Shown here: positions 48,858-59,169 of the stretch, piece after piece | How positions within the stretch are numbered: position 1 is the first letter of the stretch | Layout of the letters: each line of letters opens with the position of its first letter | NCBI GenBank assembly: GCA_022225965.2 | Contig: JAKJXP020000004.1 | Coordinates: 868,001 to 932,000, forward strand | Reading direction: 5' to 3' | DNA from: Diatrype stigma | Taxonomy: Eukaryota; Ascomycota; Sordariomycetes; Xylariales; Diatrypaceae | DNA length: 64,000 nucleotides | Notes under the pieces: generated by a model | The model's database searches: none | What the model saw: the letters and a program-made list of their open reading frames with translations, nothing else | What the model was told of the DNA's origin: nothing | Position numbers and translations under genes: made by a program

Positions 48858-48906
48858 ATGCTATGCTATGCTATGCTATGCTGCGCTATGCTATGCTATA
48901 CCATGC
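48858..48906. repeat. Pentamer tandem repeat ATGCT x8 (imperfect)
   Basis: ATGCT units with one GCGCT and one ATACC interruption. The same pentamer is expanded at 26685-26720. Confidence 0.88.
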
Positions 48907-49592
48907 TGCTGCTCTTCATTACTTCGATACTTACCATGTACAGCCAAGTCGAGGAAGGTTGCAGCTGTATCCTCGTGGTACTTTGTCTGTACACCCTGAC
49001 TACGTCTCATTCAACATCCCGGGGGGCGTCCGCCGTCATCACCCTCGAAGGAGAATTCTTCACACGCCCCTCCCCACAAATCGGACTATGCTGTTGGACG
49101 TCCTACTGAATAAAGTGTCTCTCGTGGGGCGAACTGCCGTGGCGGGCCCTGCTGAAGAAATCTGGACTCCAGGGTGCCAGTCAGATGCAAAGACCGGGCT
49201 CCTGACAGTTAATTCCTCCCTTGACTTTTTTTTATTTTATCTTTTTTCCTTCTCCCCCTATTCCCACGCAGCAGAAGCAGCAGCAGCAGCCTGGCCAAAC
49301 ACAAAGCAGGACCGTCCTATTACTCCATTGGGCAGCTCCGGAAACCTTGGCGTAGTGTTACCAACCCGTCCCTGACGCAAACTACTGCGGTCCACACGCG
49401 GGAGACAGGGCTCGCGGAAGCAGGATGACACTTCCGGGCAGACGACGCTCGCAATGACGCGCATTGGCAACCTCCCGCAGTGTAACTCATCGTCCAATCT
49501 CTGGATAAAGTCCACATCTACTCTCAAGTATCGTGATTTTAACCACCCGTTCTAAAACAACAAATCGCCGCAGCTGTTCTTGCCTACAGTCG

Positions 49593-49676
49593 GTAAGAGC
49601 AGGAGAAATCTTTTTTTTTTCTCTTTTTTTCCCTCCCTCTTCTTTTCTCTCTTTCTCTCTTACCGATCTACTGCAG
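49593..49676 (+). other. Candidate intron of an unidentified plus-strand transcript
   Basis: An 84-nt segment with all the signs of a fungal intron: donor GTAAGA after CAGTCG, a long T/C-rich tract, and acceptor CTACTGCAG. Removal keeps the flanking frame open (to a stop at 49911-49913), and the retained form is open too because 84 is a multiple of three. No ATG precedes it in frame after the nearest upstream stop, so a further upstream exon would be needed. It may belong to a non-coding RNA. Confidence 0.3.
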
Positions 49677-51970
49677 TTGATATGTCGACTTCTTATGCCT
49701 CCGTTCTGGCAGGATCATACATATATACGTGACATTCATGCAACAACAACATTTTTTCTTCTCTTTCTATGGCCACTACAGAGGGGGTTATCTGTTCTCC
49801 CCCCGTACTACGACCTCGTGCAACCTCATGTTGGTGAGCTTTCTAATTCCAATTCTCCCTGTTTCGAAGTGCGGCTTCCCATCCCATCCCATCCCCGTTT
49901 CCCATCGCTGTGAGAGAACAGATCAACTAGCACGACTGCCGTAAGTCGAACGTGGTAATGAGCAACGTTCCAATGCAGTGGCCTTCTGAATTAATCCCCT
50001 TCAAGCCAAGCCAAATACCGGGCTCATTGAATTGGGCGAGACTGATATCCGACAGTATCATGTGGGCTGGATCAACACATATCCTTTCCTTGCTACTTCG
50101 GACAGCTCCTAATGATCCCCTAGCCTGGAGGCCTGCTACTATGGCACCTCCGTCATGTCGGTGACCCATCAGTTCTTGACTTATTATATCGGTCCCTTGT
50201 ATTCTTGACCTGGGAACAATCAATCTGATCCGGCCAAGCGAGACACACATAACGTCATACGTTTTCCTACCGTGATGTCTGCTCCGCCGTATCGTGATCT
50301 CCCCTGCGACCTGAGAAGGAACTCGTGATTGTCAAGGGCAGCATCGTCAGGTGATGCCAGTGACGGCGGTGACGCAAAGAAACGCGATGATCTCGTACGT
50401 TTGGGGGTCTCGGCTCTGGTCAGGAGCAATTGTGGTAGCCGGTAGTGGCTCATCGTCAGCTTCGTCAGCTTCGTCAGCTTCGCCAGCTCGGAAAGCTAGA
50501 CGAATGGGGTCACGAATCGCCTGCTACTTGGCTCGGAGTCTCCGTTCATGGCGATGTATATTCCATCGGAACGTGGCTGTCCTTGGTCCATGACGTACCA
50601 CGTCACGAGTGCGCGTGTCGCCACTTTCTAGACCTTTCTTGGGCCCAGCACTCCGGCTCTACTTTCCCCCAATGAGTTTATGATCAATAGAGCCCACGGG
50701 AAGGTCAAGCCGTTGGTCAATTACGCTCTTGGTGCTGCTGTCTGTCTATTGGCTTCCACGATGCGTTGGGAGGGCCACCGACGATGATAGTCGAGTCGTT
50801 CCCTCTTTGGCTTAGATGTCAGGAGCGGAATCGCCTAGCCTAATGCCATTCTTCCTGGCAGCGCAGCGCTGATGTCTCCTGGTAAGTGCGAATTGTCGGT
50901 ATTCTGGAACACAACAGATATCTTGAACGCCCTGACTAGGCACAATCCTGATATCTACCTACCTGCGAAGGGTGGTAAAAGAGCATATCTTCCCTTACCA
51001 ACAGCATTCCTGCCCTGCTAGCTTTCTGAACCGCTAGACATCCTTGTTGCTTGTTATGGCCTCTAGACACGACAAGAGTCCCAAGGTTTGATTGCTTACT
51101 TCTTGCGAGAATGGCCATATATGCCAGATCGACGTCGCCGCCGCTTTCTCTACGGTCCGCCGGAGATCATAGTGTCTGGTGGATGCCGTATCATCATGAT
51201 TCGAAGCAAGTACTCGGCGCACGCATCACATACCACCCCAGGTCAACTTTGCATGCTACAAGGGTTCTACTATAGACCAGCGATGTCTATCAACATACGC
51301 AATCCGGGAATGCCTTGCTTGCTTACTGTCATCGTGGCTACTTCACGGCTATTGTGACTGCTGCTAGCTTGGTCGACACGGGTTACGGCACGGAGAAGCA
51401 ACGATTCATTGTCGATGGGGCTTGGCGGACTGGCTCTATCCGGCTAGGAAAGATTCCTAGGCATTTCAGCAGACGCATGACACCGTCGTTAGAATAGACT
51501 ACGCCATGAACGAGAACCCTTAGCTTTCCCCCCAAGTCTGAGCACGCTGCCTAATACCCTAATACCTACATGTCTAGGTAGGTAGCTAAGACGACTAGGG
51601 CGTTGCATGGACCGGTTTATATCCAGCTGGTTGAGCATAAGTGATATGCATTCCGACATGATCGTGTATGAGGAGCGGCCCGAAGGAGTAGTGAGGGACC
51701 AATGGTCAGTTACCCATGGGGGAGTGATAAAGGGGGAGGGGGGCTTTGAGGGGGGCTTTGCATTGAGCAAGCACACTGCGAGATAAGGACAGTTTCTCCC
51801 TTGCTGCCGAAGAACAAACCGAAAATTGCGACATTTTTCACCTCGCCTCCTCAATCGGAAAGGTGCCATCATCTCCTCAGCATTGGGAGCGTCTACAATG
51901 AAAAGTTTTACCTTCCTCAATGCTCTTCGGCAAGGGTGTTATTTCTACCCTGCGGATCTGGGGCGCTAGA

Positions 51971-52046
51971 TACCTAATACCCAAGACTCATACCCAACAC
52001 CTAATACCCAATACCTAATACCTGATACCTAATACCTGATACCCTG
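51971..52046. repeat. Degenerate tandem repeat of ATACCTA/ATACCTG/ATACCCA units
   Basis: About nine 8-9-bp units based on AATACCTA. Intergenic. Confidence 0.85.
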
Positions 52047-52420
52047 CTCATATCCATGAAACGCAAACACACGCTTGCTTTTTTCGTGCTTGGTTGATTG
52101 ACGTTGCATGTGTCATGATGCACGGGGGGCAAGCATGCATCTATCTGAACCGGATAGGTAAGATAGACAAATACAATATGAGAGCATCTCACTCTGTGTG
52201 TGTGTACGCTTGTGCGTGTACACTACTTGTGTGTGCATGGTAACCGTGTCTGTACCTGTGTGTCTTGTGTGTGTATCGCTATGCGTGCGAACCTGCGAGT
52301 CTGCGTGTGCACACGTGTCCCCTCCGAGGTCTCAGTTGACCCGATGATGCCGGTTGGTTGACCGCCATTGACTTCGCTTCGTACCTACATGGTGCATACA
52401 TACCTAGACTGCTACCCATA

Positions 52421-52468
52421 CCCAGCTACCTACCCAGCTACCTACCCAGCTACCTACCCAGCTACCTA
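52421..52468. repeat. Tandem repeat, 12-bp unit CCCAGCTACCTA x4
   Basis: Four perfect 12-bp units. They contain the CTACCTA word frequent in the intergenic DNA here. Confidence 0.95.
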
Positions 52469-52706
52469 AGGTAAGGTAGTGGGCATCACGTCGTCGCCAC
52501 GTCGGAGCGCTGAACGGGGTCTGTGAATGAGGGTGGGGGGCCAGAGGCGGGGCCGCAGGGCACATTCCTCACCTGGAGCTCGATGAAACCCATTGACGCA
52601 AACACGGCGGTGACTGCAGGTGAGAATCTTCGGCTTGTCCCGCACGGTTGACCGAACCTGCGAGGGGCCCCGTCCAATCACCTCAAGTACCACCCGACGA
52701 TGGCTT

Positions 52707-52738
52707 TCCGTTGCCGTTGCCGCTGCCGTTGCCGTTGC
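52707..52738. repeat. Hexamer repeat CCGTTG x5 (one CCGCTG)
   Basis: Five hexamers with one substitution. Intergenic. Confidence 0.88.
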
Positions 52739-55050
52739 AATACACCTGCCTACCTACCTACCGCCTCCCGACATAGAGTGAGAGGTAGCAGTCATGCAAG
52801 CACGCAGGGGGGTGAAAAGAAGGTCTGAAAAACAAGAGAGAAGGAAAAGGGGGAAAAAGAAGAAAAGATAAACACACCGAATGGCGGAAGAGCTCACCCC
52901 AAGATCATCGAGATTAGATAAGTAGGTAAGCAGATAGATATATATTGGAAGTGGTGAAGATACGGTGAACTTTGACCTGCTGCCTCCCCTGACTATAAGG
53001 AAGCCAGCCAGCCAGCCAGCAATGTCGCCGTGTCACGCAAACAAGCATCGCATTGCGTTCTCTTCGAAAGTCTCTCTGCGCAAACTCGTATGAAACTAAT
53101 TTCCATATGTCCGTCAACAACTATCCGTCATGCCTGTGTACGTACATGGATAGGTAGATTTTTTCTTGATCTCCGGATCATCATTCCCCGCATTCTGGCG
53201 AATTTTTTCAAAGGTTCTCCGGACATCAATAAGACAGTGGGGTTGGGAAGGCCGGGGTTCAGGGGGTTGACGGCGATCTTTGGAATGGCTGCTGTCTCTC
53301 CCCCCCTCTCTCCCAGGTAGCCAGGCAAGACTAGGTACAACACCTACCTGAATACTGTAGGCTCTAGCTAGCCGGCCAGTTGATGGACTCGGAATCTTGC
53401 GATCTCGCAGTCGGCATTGCGTGCCTATCTCAAGCGGGATCGACGGCACACCACTGCGTTAGTTAGACAGCAGGCTGAAACCCCCATCATGCCAAAAAGA
53501 GGCCTGCGACGATCCTTGAACTAACTGCCAGCGCCCTCTTTGCCCGTCTGAGAAAGCCGTGGCGATGAATTGCCCATCTCATCGCACGATCTGCGAAATG
53601 ATGGCTTAGCTCCCTATAGCATGGCGGCGCCGGGAGACCGGTAAGCCCATTGTTTGCCGGGTCCCCCGTTCGTCTATCTGGTCTATCTGGCAGCTTTAAG
53701 AGGCCTAGCTTTCTTGGCTAGATGGGGAGGGAAACCGAAGTCGAAACGAAGAGGACCTCCTCGGCCTCGATGGCCTTGATTCGATTACCCAGCAGCATGG
53801 GGAGTAGGTTCTAGTATCTGGTAGTAGCGGTCGGGCAGGTAGCCGGTCTACAGACCTTCCTAAATAGATTGGCGGGAAACGCGAAGGTCCCTGCAACACA
53901 ACTTATTATCTCGCGTGCGTCGAACAAGAGTTTTCTGTAACGAATGTCATGTCATCATCTCATGCCCTCCTCCTTATGTGCGACGGATCAGCAATGATGC
54001 CAGCAATGATGCCATAACTACCGCGGCCGAACAGGCTCCGAAGGACTACTGATACCTATGGCCCCAGCAGCCCACCAGGTATAGGTTATATCACTTCCCC
54101 TATCGCATCCTGACATCAAAATTGAGCAGGATCTTCTAACTACGTATGTAGACACGTACATGAACCAACTAGCTCAAGTTCCACGGAGACGGGCATGTAG
54201 GTATGGCCGGCCGTAGATAGAGAAAGGTGTCGATGAAAATGGCACTAAGAATTCGCGCCTCGAGACCAGGACCACCAGGACTCACGCATCAGTTAACACC
54301 CGGAAATACAAAGTGAGTGAGTGACCTGCGAATGGTCTCTGGTCTTGGCTAGATTATAGATAAGCAGTCGGAGAGTTTATGTGGGGGAGGGGGAAGGAGG
54401 AGAGATAGCGGAATGGTGAACCACCGTTGTCTGTCTATTGTGTGTCGAATATAGCACTGCATAGCTTGACAGTGGTAACACATTGATTACTCTCGGCGGC
54501 GTGTTCTAGACTCTCGCATCTGGTTGGCGACCTCGCTTACTTACCTACTTACATAGATTCCGTACCATTGAGTGATTAAACGCCATGTGAAGTTGAATGC
54601 AACTCAACTGCCTTGATTCTAGGCAATCCTTCCCGCGCTCTCGACTGCTTCATAAGGCTCAAATTGTCGATGATAGGACCCAACGATCTGTGTAAGACAC
54701 GAGATCGCTCGTGAGCGGAACTGTCGGCTCGCTTGTCTCCCGGCCCCCTCTCTTCCCTCTACCTACCTATTTCAACAACGAGCCCGAAATTCCTCCTGGT
54801 GCTTATCACTACCCAGCTAGTTACCCAGGTAACTCTAGGCTCTACCAACACCTATCGTGTGGCGTCCAAAGAAACAGAAGGAGAAACATCAATTCTTATG
54901 CATGGCTTAACGGGACGGCTGGGGATGGTAGATAAGTAAATAATTCGTTGGTTTTCTAGCAAAAGAGGGGAAAGGGGCGCAGGCGTCGAAGAGAGAGATT
55001 GCAAGCTCGGGACTGGCTGGAACCTCAGAATCAATATCCCGTTCCTTCGT

Positions 55051-55094
55051 CCCCCTTCCCCCTTCCCTTCCCCCTTCCCTTCCCCCTTCCCCCA
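55051..55094. repeat. Polypyrimidine repeat of CCCCCTT/CCCTT units
   Basis: A 44-bp C/T-only tract on the plus strand composed of CCCCCTTCCCTT units. Its purine strand has G-runs separated by A's that could form four-stranded structure. Confidence 0.85.
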
Positions 55095-56404
55095 TTTTCC
55101 CCTCATAATCAAACTTCTAGAGCTACCTAGATCTCCCCGGTCTCTCGGTTAACCGTGTTGCCGTTTTGTCGATCGCCGCTCTCAGTGGTCAGCTGAGTTG
55201 GGCCTTTTGATGGTCCTTCGCGGGATCTCCATGTTTCCCCCCCTCATAAAGCCATAAGACAATAATAAGCTCTGGTGCTAGGTTAAGATCTTTCCCCTCT
55301 TTGGGACACTGATGGAAGGTCGTCCGCAGACCGCAGGAATGAGGCTGAACAGCACCCAGCCTGCCTGCCCGCTAACTCAACTCAACTGTCACTAATTTGG
55401 TCCAGCCAGCTTTGACAATTCTACCTATCATGTCACAGTTTAACGTCTCTGGTATAGTTATAGTAACAAGTAGGTAGTCTAGCCTATGTACTTCGTATAT
55501 GCGACAGACAGTGAAAGACAGCTGCTTGGCGCATGTCTGTCTGTCTATTTGTCTGTCTGACTTGCATGCTTGCGTGTGGGCGTGGTGTATCTGCCCATCG
55601 CTGTGTTAAGCAGACACGATAATCGTGTCAGGGTGAGATGAGTTGACTCATGTACATAAGGCGGTAGATAAGTTGGCAATAATTAACCTTAGCCTTAGTG
55701 TTGGCGGCGCGGGTTTCTGTTCGTGGCCCCCGGGATTCCTGTTCATTCTCAAACACGACATGCCTCGTGCATACAGCGAGGATAAGAACTAAGAACTAAT
55801 AACTAATACACGAGCTAATAAATAAAGTTCAGCTGCTCGTGAATCTCCTCCGCCTCCTGTGCCTCCACTTCCCCCGGTCACCCGGTGTCTCCGCCTCATC
55901 AGCACAGCGCAACAGCACAGGAAGAGAGGCCAATAGCCTTCCGTGACAACAAACTCCTCCACCGTGGCCAAGAAAGAATCCTACGTAATCCTGTCTCCCA
56001 CCACGGTTCTCCAGCCAATAGCTGCGCCATAACAAGAGCACAAAACATAAACACGCTCTCATAACAGGCACATCACGACTGAGATATTATATTGTATTAT
56101 TGTTTTCTCAGTCTTCGTTTTATGTGTGTGTTTTCTTCCCTTGTGCGTTTCCAAGTCACCGAACATAACGACAGAAAGACACGATAGGGACCTCGGGATA
56201 TCTCCATACGCTCTCCGTACGGGTCCATGAGCCAAGTGCAGTGGCGCACCTAAGCTGGACCATCTAACCCACTGCAGTATACCGCAGTATACCTACTTTA
56301 GGTGTGCTAGCGGACTAGGCGCGACATTAAGATAGTGCGAAACCCGATAACGTATCAGCGTTGGGCGTTCCAGAGGCACTGGAGACTGGGGCACGGCAGC
56401 AGGA

Positions 56405-56530
56405 GCAGTAGCAGCACCTTGCTAGCATTGCTAGCAGTAGCAGCAACCCGTGGACGTTAGCAGCACCAGTACTTCCATCGCAGGACTTCTATTAGCAGCA
56501 CCAGTGGCAGCACCAGTGGCAGCACCAGCA
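56405..56530. repeat. CAG/CAGCACCAGTGG-rich repeat region
   Basis: Many AGCAGCA and CACCAGTGG words, with CAGCACCAGTGG in direct tandem at 56495-56520. It is about 1 kb upstream of the 57,460 gene. It resembles glutamine/serine-coding sequence but is not in a sustained open frame. Confidence 0.75.
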
Positions 56531-56619
56531 AGGTTCCGGACAAGGCCCGCTGTTTGGTTGGCCGCCTATCCGAAAGCAAGTATCGATCGGCCCCCCATTC
56601 GCTACAGACCACAGTACAT

Positions 56620-56653
56620 AGGCTGCTAGGCTGCTAGGCTGTTAGGCTGCTAG
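56620..56653. repeat. Tandem repeat, 8-bp unit AGGCTGCT x4
   Basis: Three perfect units and one variant (AGGCTGTT). Intergenic, upstream of the 57,460 gene. Confidence 0.9.
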
Positions 56654-57459
56654 GTCCTGGCCATTGGCAACACTGAATTGCCTCAAAACCCCCAGAGTGT
56701 TATACACCTACATTATACATAACCCGCAAGGTGGATTGGCGCATTGGCCATCACGTCGTGAATTCAATCGGATGCGATTCCATCGAATCGTCCACCATCA
56801 TTCACCACTGACCACCGACACCGACCACTGACGATCCCGCCAGCCCGCCTGGGCACCCGATCATAATTGGCAATTTCACATCGGTCGGCTGGTCGTACGT
56901 ACGGCGTGCGAGCCACGAGCCACGAACCACAAACCACAAACCACAAACCACAGCCCAGTGGATATCGGCACCTGGCGAAGACCCTCGGGCCTCCTCATTT
57001 CAAACCGCCCCGTCTATCCAATGTCAATAATTCGGTAATCCCGCCGCTTGGGCCATCTGCTGAGCTGAGCCTCGGCCTCGCTGCTGCCACTATTTGCTGC
57101 TTCGAACTCCTATCTCCTATTGTCGTTGCTACTTACTGCTATCGACAGCGAGCTTGTCTGCCCTCCTTCCCCCGCCATCCACCCCCGAATAGACAAGCCC
57201 GTCGATCGCGTTGCACGGCAGTCGAAGTAGGAGTCAGTAGTCAGTGGTTACAAGAGCCAGGTTCGAGGTAGCAAAGTCGGTTGACCGCCAATTGCAGACT
57301 TCTGAACCCTCCCTTCACCAATTCCTCCATCCTTGCCTTCCCGTTCGTTCGTTCGCTCGTTTGTTTGCTTAATTGCCTGTCTGCTCGCTCGCCCGAGGCT
57401 TTTCCCTGCGCTTGATACTCGGGTGCATCGCAATTCACCCTCGTTTGGCTAGCAATATC

Positions 57460-59169
57460 ATGGCTTCTATCCAGAGCTTATCGGGCTTCGGATCGTCATA
57501 TGGATTGGGTCACCATAGGATCGGCAAATCGAGAGGCAACAAGGTGGTGAAGCCAATCCTCAAGAAGTTCCAGTCCAATTCGGAGAAGAACTCGCTAGAT
57601 TTGGATCGCGGCTGGGATGAACAGGAGGACCAGTTTAGGCATGATGGTGGTGGTGGCGGTTGGGGAGGCGCGTCCCCGACCAAATTCTCCTTCTACGACT
57701 CGGCGGGAGCAGGGCACTCTTCCAAGGACGTGAGTTCCTTAAGTTCAACTAGCGTTACACCACCGAGTTACGTCACGGGTAACGGGATGAAGATTCGCTC
57801 CGGGGTTTCGGGTGGTAGTGGTAGCATTAGCGGTGGTGGGCGGAGATACCACCACCATCACCAGCATCATTCGAGATCTATCAGCGGTACCAGTCATATT
57901 TCTATCGCGACGTCGAACAGCGGGAATGGAACGCCCCGTGTTGGCACTTCGTCATTTGTACATCCCTTCCAGCAAATACCTGGCAGCTCGACCCCGCCGT
58001 TGTACACCAACTCGGTTGCTTCCTTGACGGTAGACAGTCGCGATTACTCACCCATTATCACCGAGGACGATGACGATGGCAACGCCGACGACGACTATGA
58101 GGATGAACGCCGGGACAGTCTAAGCATCCACCGCCCAAGCCACCATTTCCATCATCACCCACCTACGAATTACAAGTCGCCTTCGCAGTCCCAACCTGTG
58201 TTAGGCCATCGTCCGTCGCTTGTGAGCCAAAAGACTTCCTCTTCATTCGGGGAAGGCACCAACCCGCACCCGCCTCTGCGGATAAATACTTCGCGCTCGT
58301 TTCTGCAGTCAGGGACTACAACACCAACAGCGACTCTACCCCCAACATCTGTACCCCCGGGGTATGCATCTACTAGCACTAGCCGGTCTGATATCCGCCT
58401 CGAACGTGCAGCAGCAGGAGTAGACTCCCCGAGCTCCTCAAATGCACCGTCCATAAAACACACCATCATATCGACCTCTTCAATTGCGCCCCCGCCCCCC
58501 GCCATGTCGCCTATCCGGTCGTCATTCGACAGCGGTACTTTCCCGCGGCTGCGAGCCAAGTCGGACCTCGACACGGCGACGCGTGTCGACCACCTCCGGG
58601 AGGCGCGCCGCAAGTTCGAGATGAAGGAGCGGGCCAAGGACGAGAAGTACGCCCGCGAGGAGATCCGGCGCCGCGAGCGGGCCGACACGAAGCGCGCGCA
58701 GGAGGCCGAGCGCCAGGCCGCCGCCGCCTTGAAGGAGCAGAGCGCGGCCCGCGCCCGCGAGGAGGCGGCCGAGCTCGAGGAGGCCATGCTGCGCAAGCGG
58801 CCCAGCCATTTGCACCGCCGCAAGATCAGCACGACGAGCAGCGGGCGGCCCAGCCTCTCGGCCGCGCGTCCTAGTATGTCGATGTCGATGTCGGCGTCCG
58901 CGCGGCCCAGCATGTCGCGCCGGAACACGTCGTCGACGCCCTTCGACGAGGAGCCTGAGACCGAGACCGAGAAGTTCGCCAGCAGCAACTACGACAGTCT
59001 GGACGCGCGCAACCCACCGTCGTTCGGCAGCGAGGCCGGTCACGCGCACGGCGTTTCGTTCCAGAGCACGAGGCGCACGCACTCTGCCAAGAAGAAGACG
59101 CACAGCGCCTGGCACATGTTCCTTCTGTGGCTGCGGACGAAGCTGCTCCGCGTCGGCAAGAGCCATTGA
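57460..59169 (+). CDS. Conserved fungal protein of unknown function with coiled coil
   Basis: The frame opens at 57373 but I choose the ATG at 57460 (MASIQSLSGFG), which has a fair context and follows a CT-rich leader; this gives 569 residues without introns. Visible parts: a basic N-terminal segment KSRGNKVVKPILKKFQSN ending EKNSLDLDRGWD, which has the feel of a conserved short motif; Gly, Ser and His-rich disordered sequence (60-200) with a His-rich stretch; an acidic patch EDDDDGNADDDYEDE (about 204-218); a highly charged helix LREARRKFEMKERAKDEKYA onward (about 373-445), predicted coiled coil; Ser/Met repeats; and a C-terminal amphipathic tail (AWHMFLLWLRTKLLRVGKSH). No enzyme motif is present. 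The charged helix plus hydrophobic-basic tail suggests a scaffold or membrane-associated protein. I do not know its function. Confidence 0.75.
   Translation: MASIQSLSGFGSSYGLGHHRIGKSRGNKVVKPILKKFQSNSEKNSLDLDRGWDEQEDQFRHDGGGGGWGGASPTKFSFYDSAGAGHSSKDVSSLSSTSVTPPSYVTGNGMKIRSGVSGGSGSISGGGRRYHHHHQHHSRSISGTSHISIATSNSGNGTPRVGTSSFVHPFQQIPGSSTPPLYTNSVASLTVDSRDYSPIITEDDDDGNADDDYEDERRDSLSIHRPSHHFHHHPPTNYKSPSQSQPVLGHRPSLVSQKTSSSFGEGTNPHPPLRINTSRSFLQSGTTTPTATLPPTSVPPGYASTSTSRSDIRLERAAAGVDSPSSSNAPSIKHTIISTSSIAPPPPAMSPIRSSFDSGTFPRLRAKSDLDTATRVDHLREARRKFEMKERAKDEKYAREEIRRRERADTKRAQEAERQAAAALKEQSAARAREEAAELEEAMLRKRPSHLHRRKISTTSSGRPSLSAARPSMSMSMSASARPSMSRRNTSSTPFDEEPETETEKFASSNYDSLDARNPPSFGSEAGHAHGVSFQSTRRTHSAKKKTHSAWHMFLLWLRTKLLRVGKSH

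Larger units (their letters stand above)
37065..57459. other. Gene-poor region 2 (20.4 kb), between two divergent starts
   Basis: This stretch lies upstream of both the GT2 gene (leftward) and the 57,460 gene (rightward). I found no frame with a recognisable domain; the longest, 48283-48999 plus (238 codons), starts in a hairpin and is lysine- then cysteine-rich without any motif. The DNA is moderately GC, dense in short tandem arrays (38.4-38.7, 39.4, 41.2-41.9, 44.0, 45.0, 48.86, 52.0-52.7, 55.05 and 56.4-56.65 kb), and has four TACGAAGTA words (42415, 46074, 46648, 55489). A possible spliced transcript lies around 49.5-49.9 kb. A purine-rich stretch (48,370-48,500) and T-rich tracts (49,225-49,260, 49,610-49,665) stand out. 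Confidence 0.6.

Noticed and set aside
48283..48999. 238-codon plus-strand ORF
   Set aside because: Lys-rich then Cys/Tyr-rich, partly made of the ATGCT repeat, with no domain and a poor start context. Most likely chance.
55051..55094. C/T tract as telomere-like or subtelomeric repeat
   Set aside because: Fungal telomeres are TTAGGG. This CCCCCTTCCCTT tract lacks that unit and sits in interior DNA.
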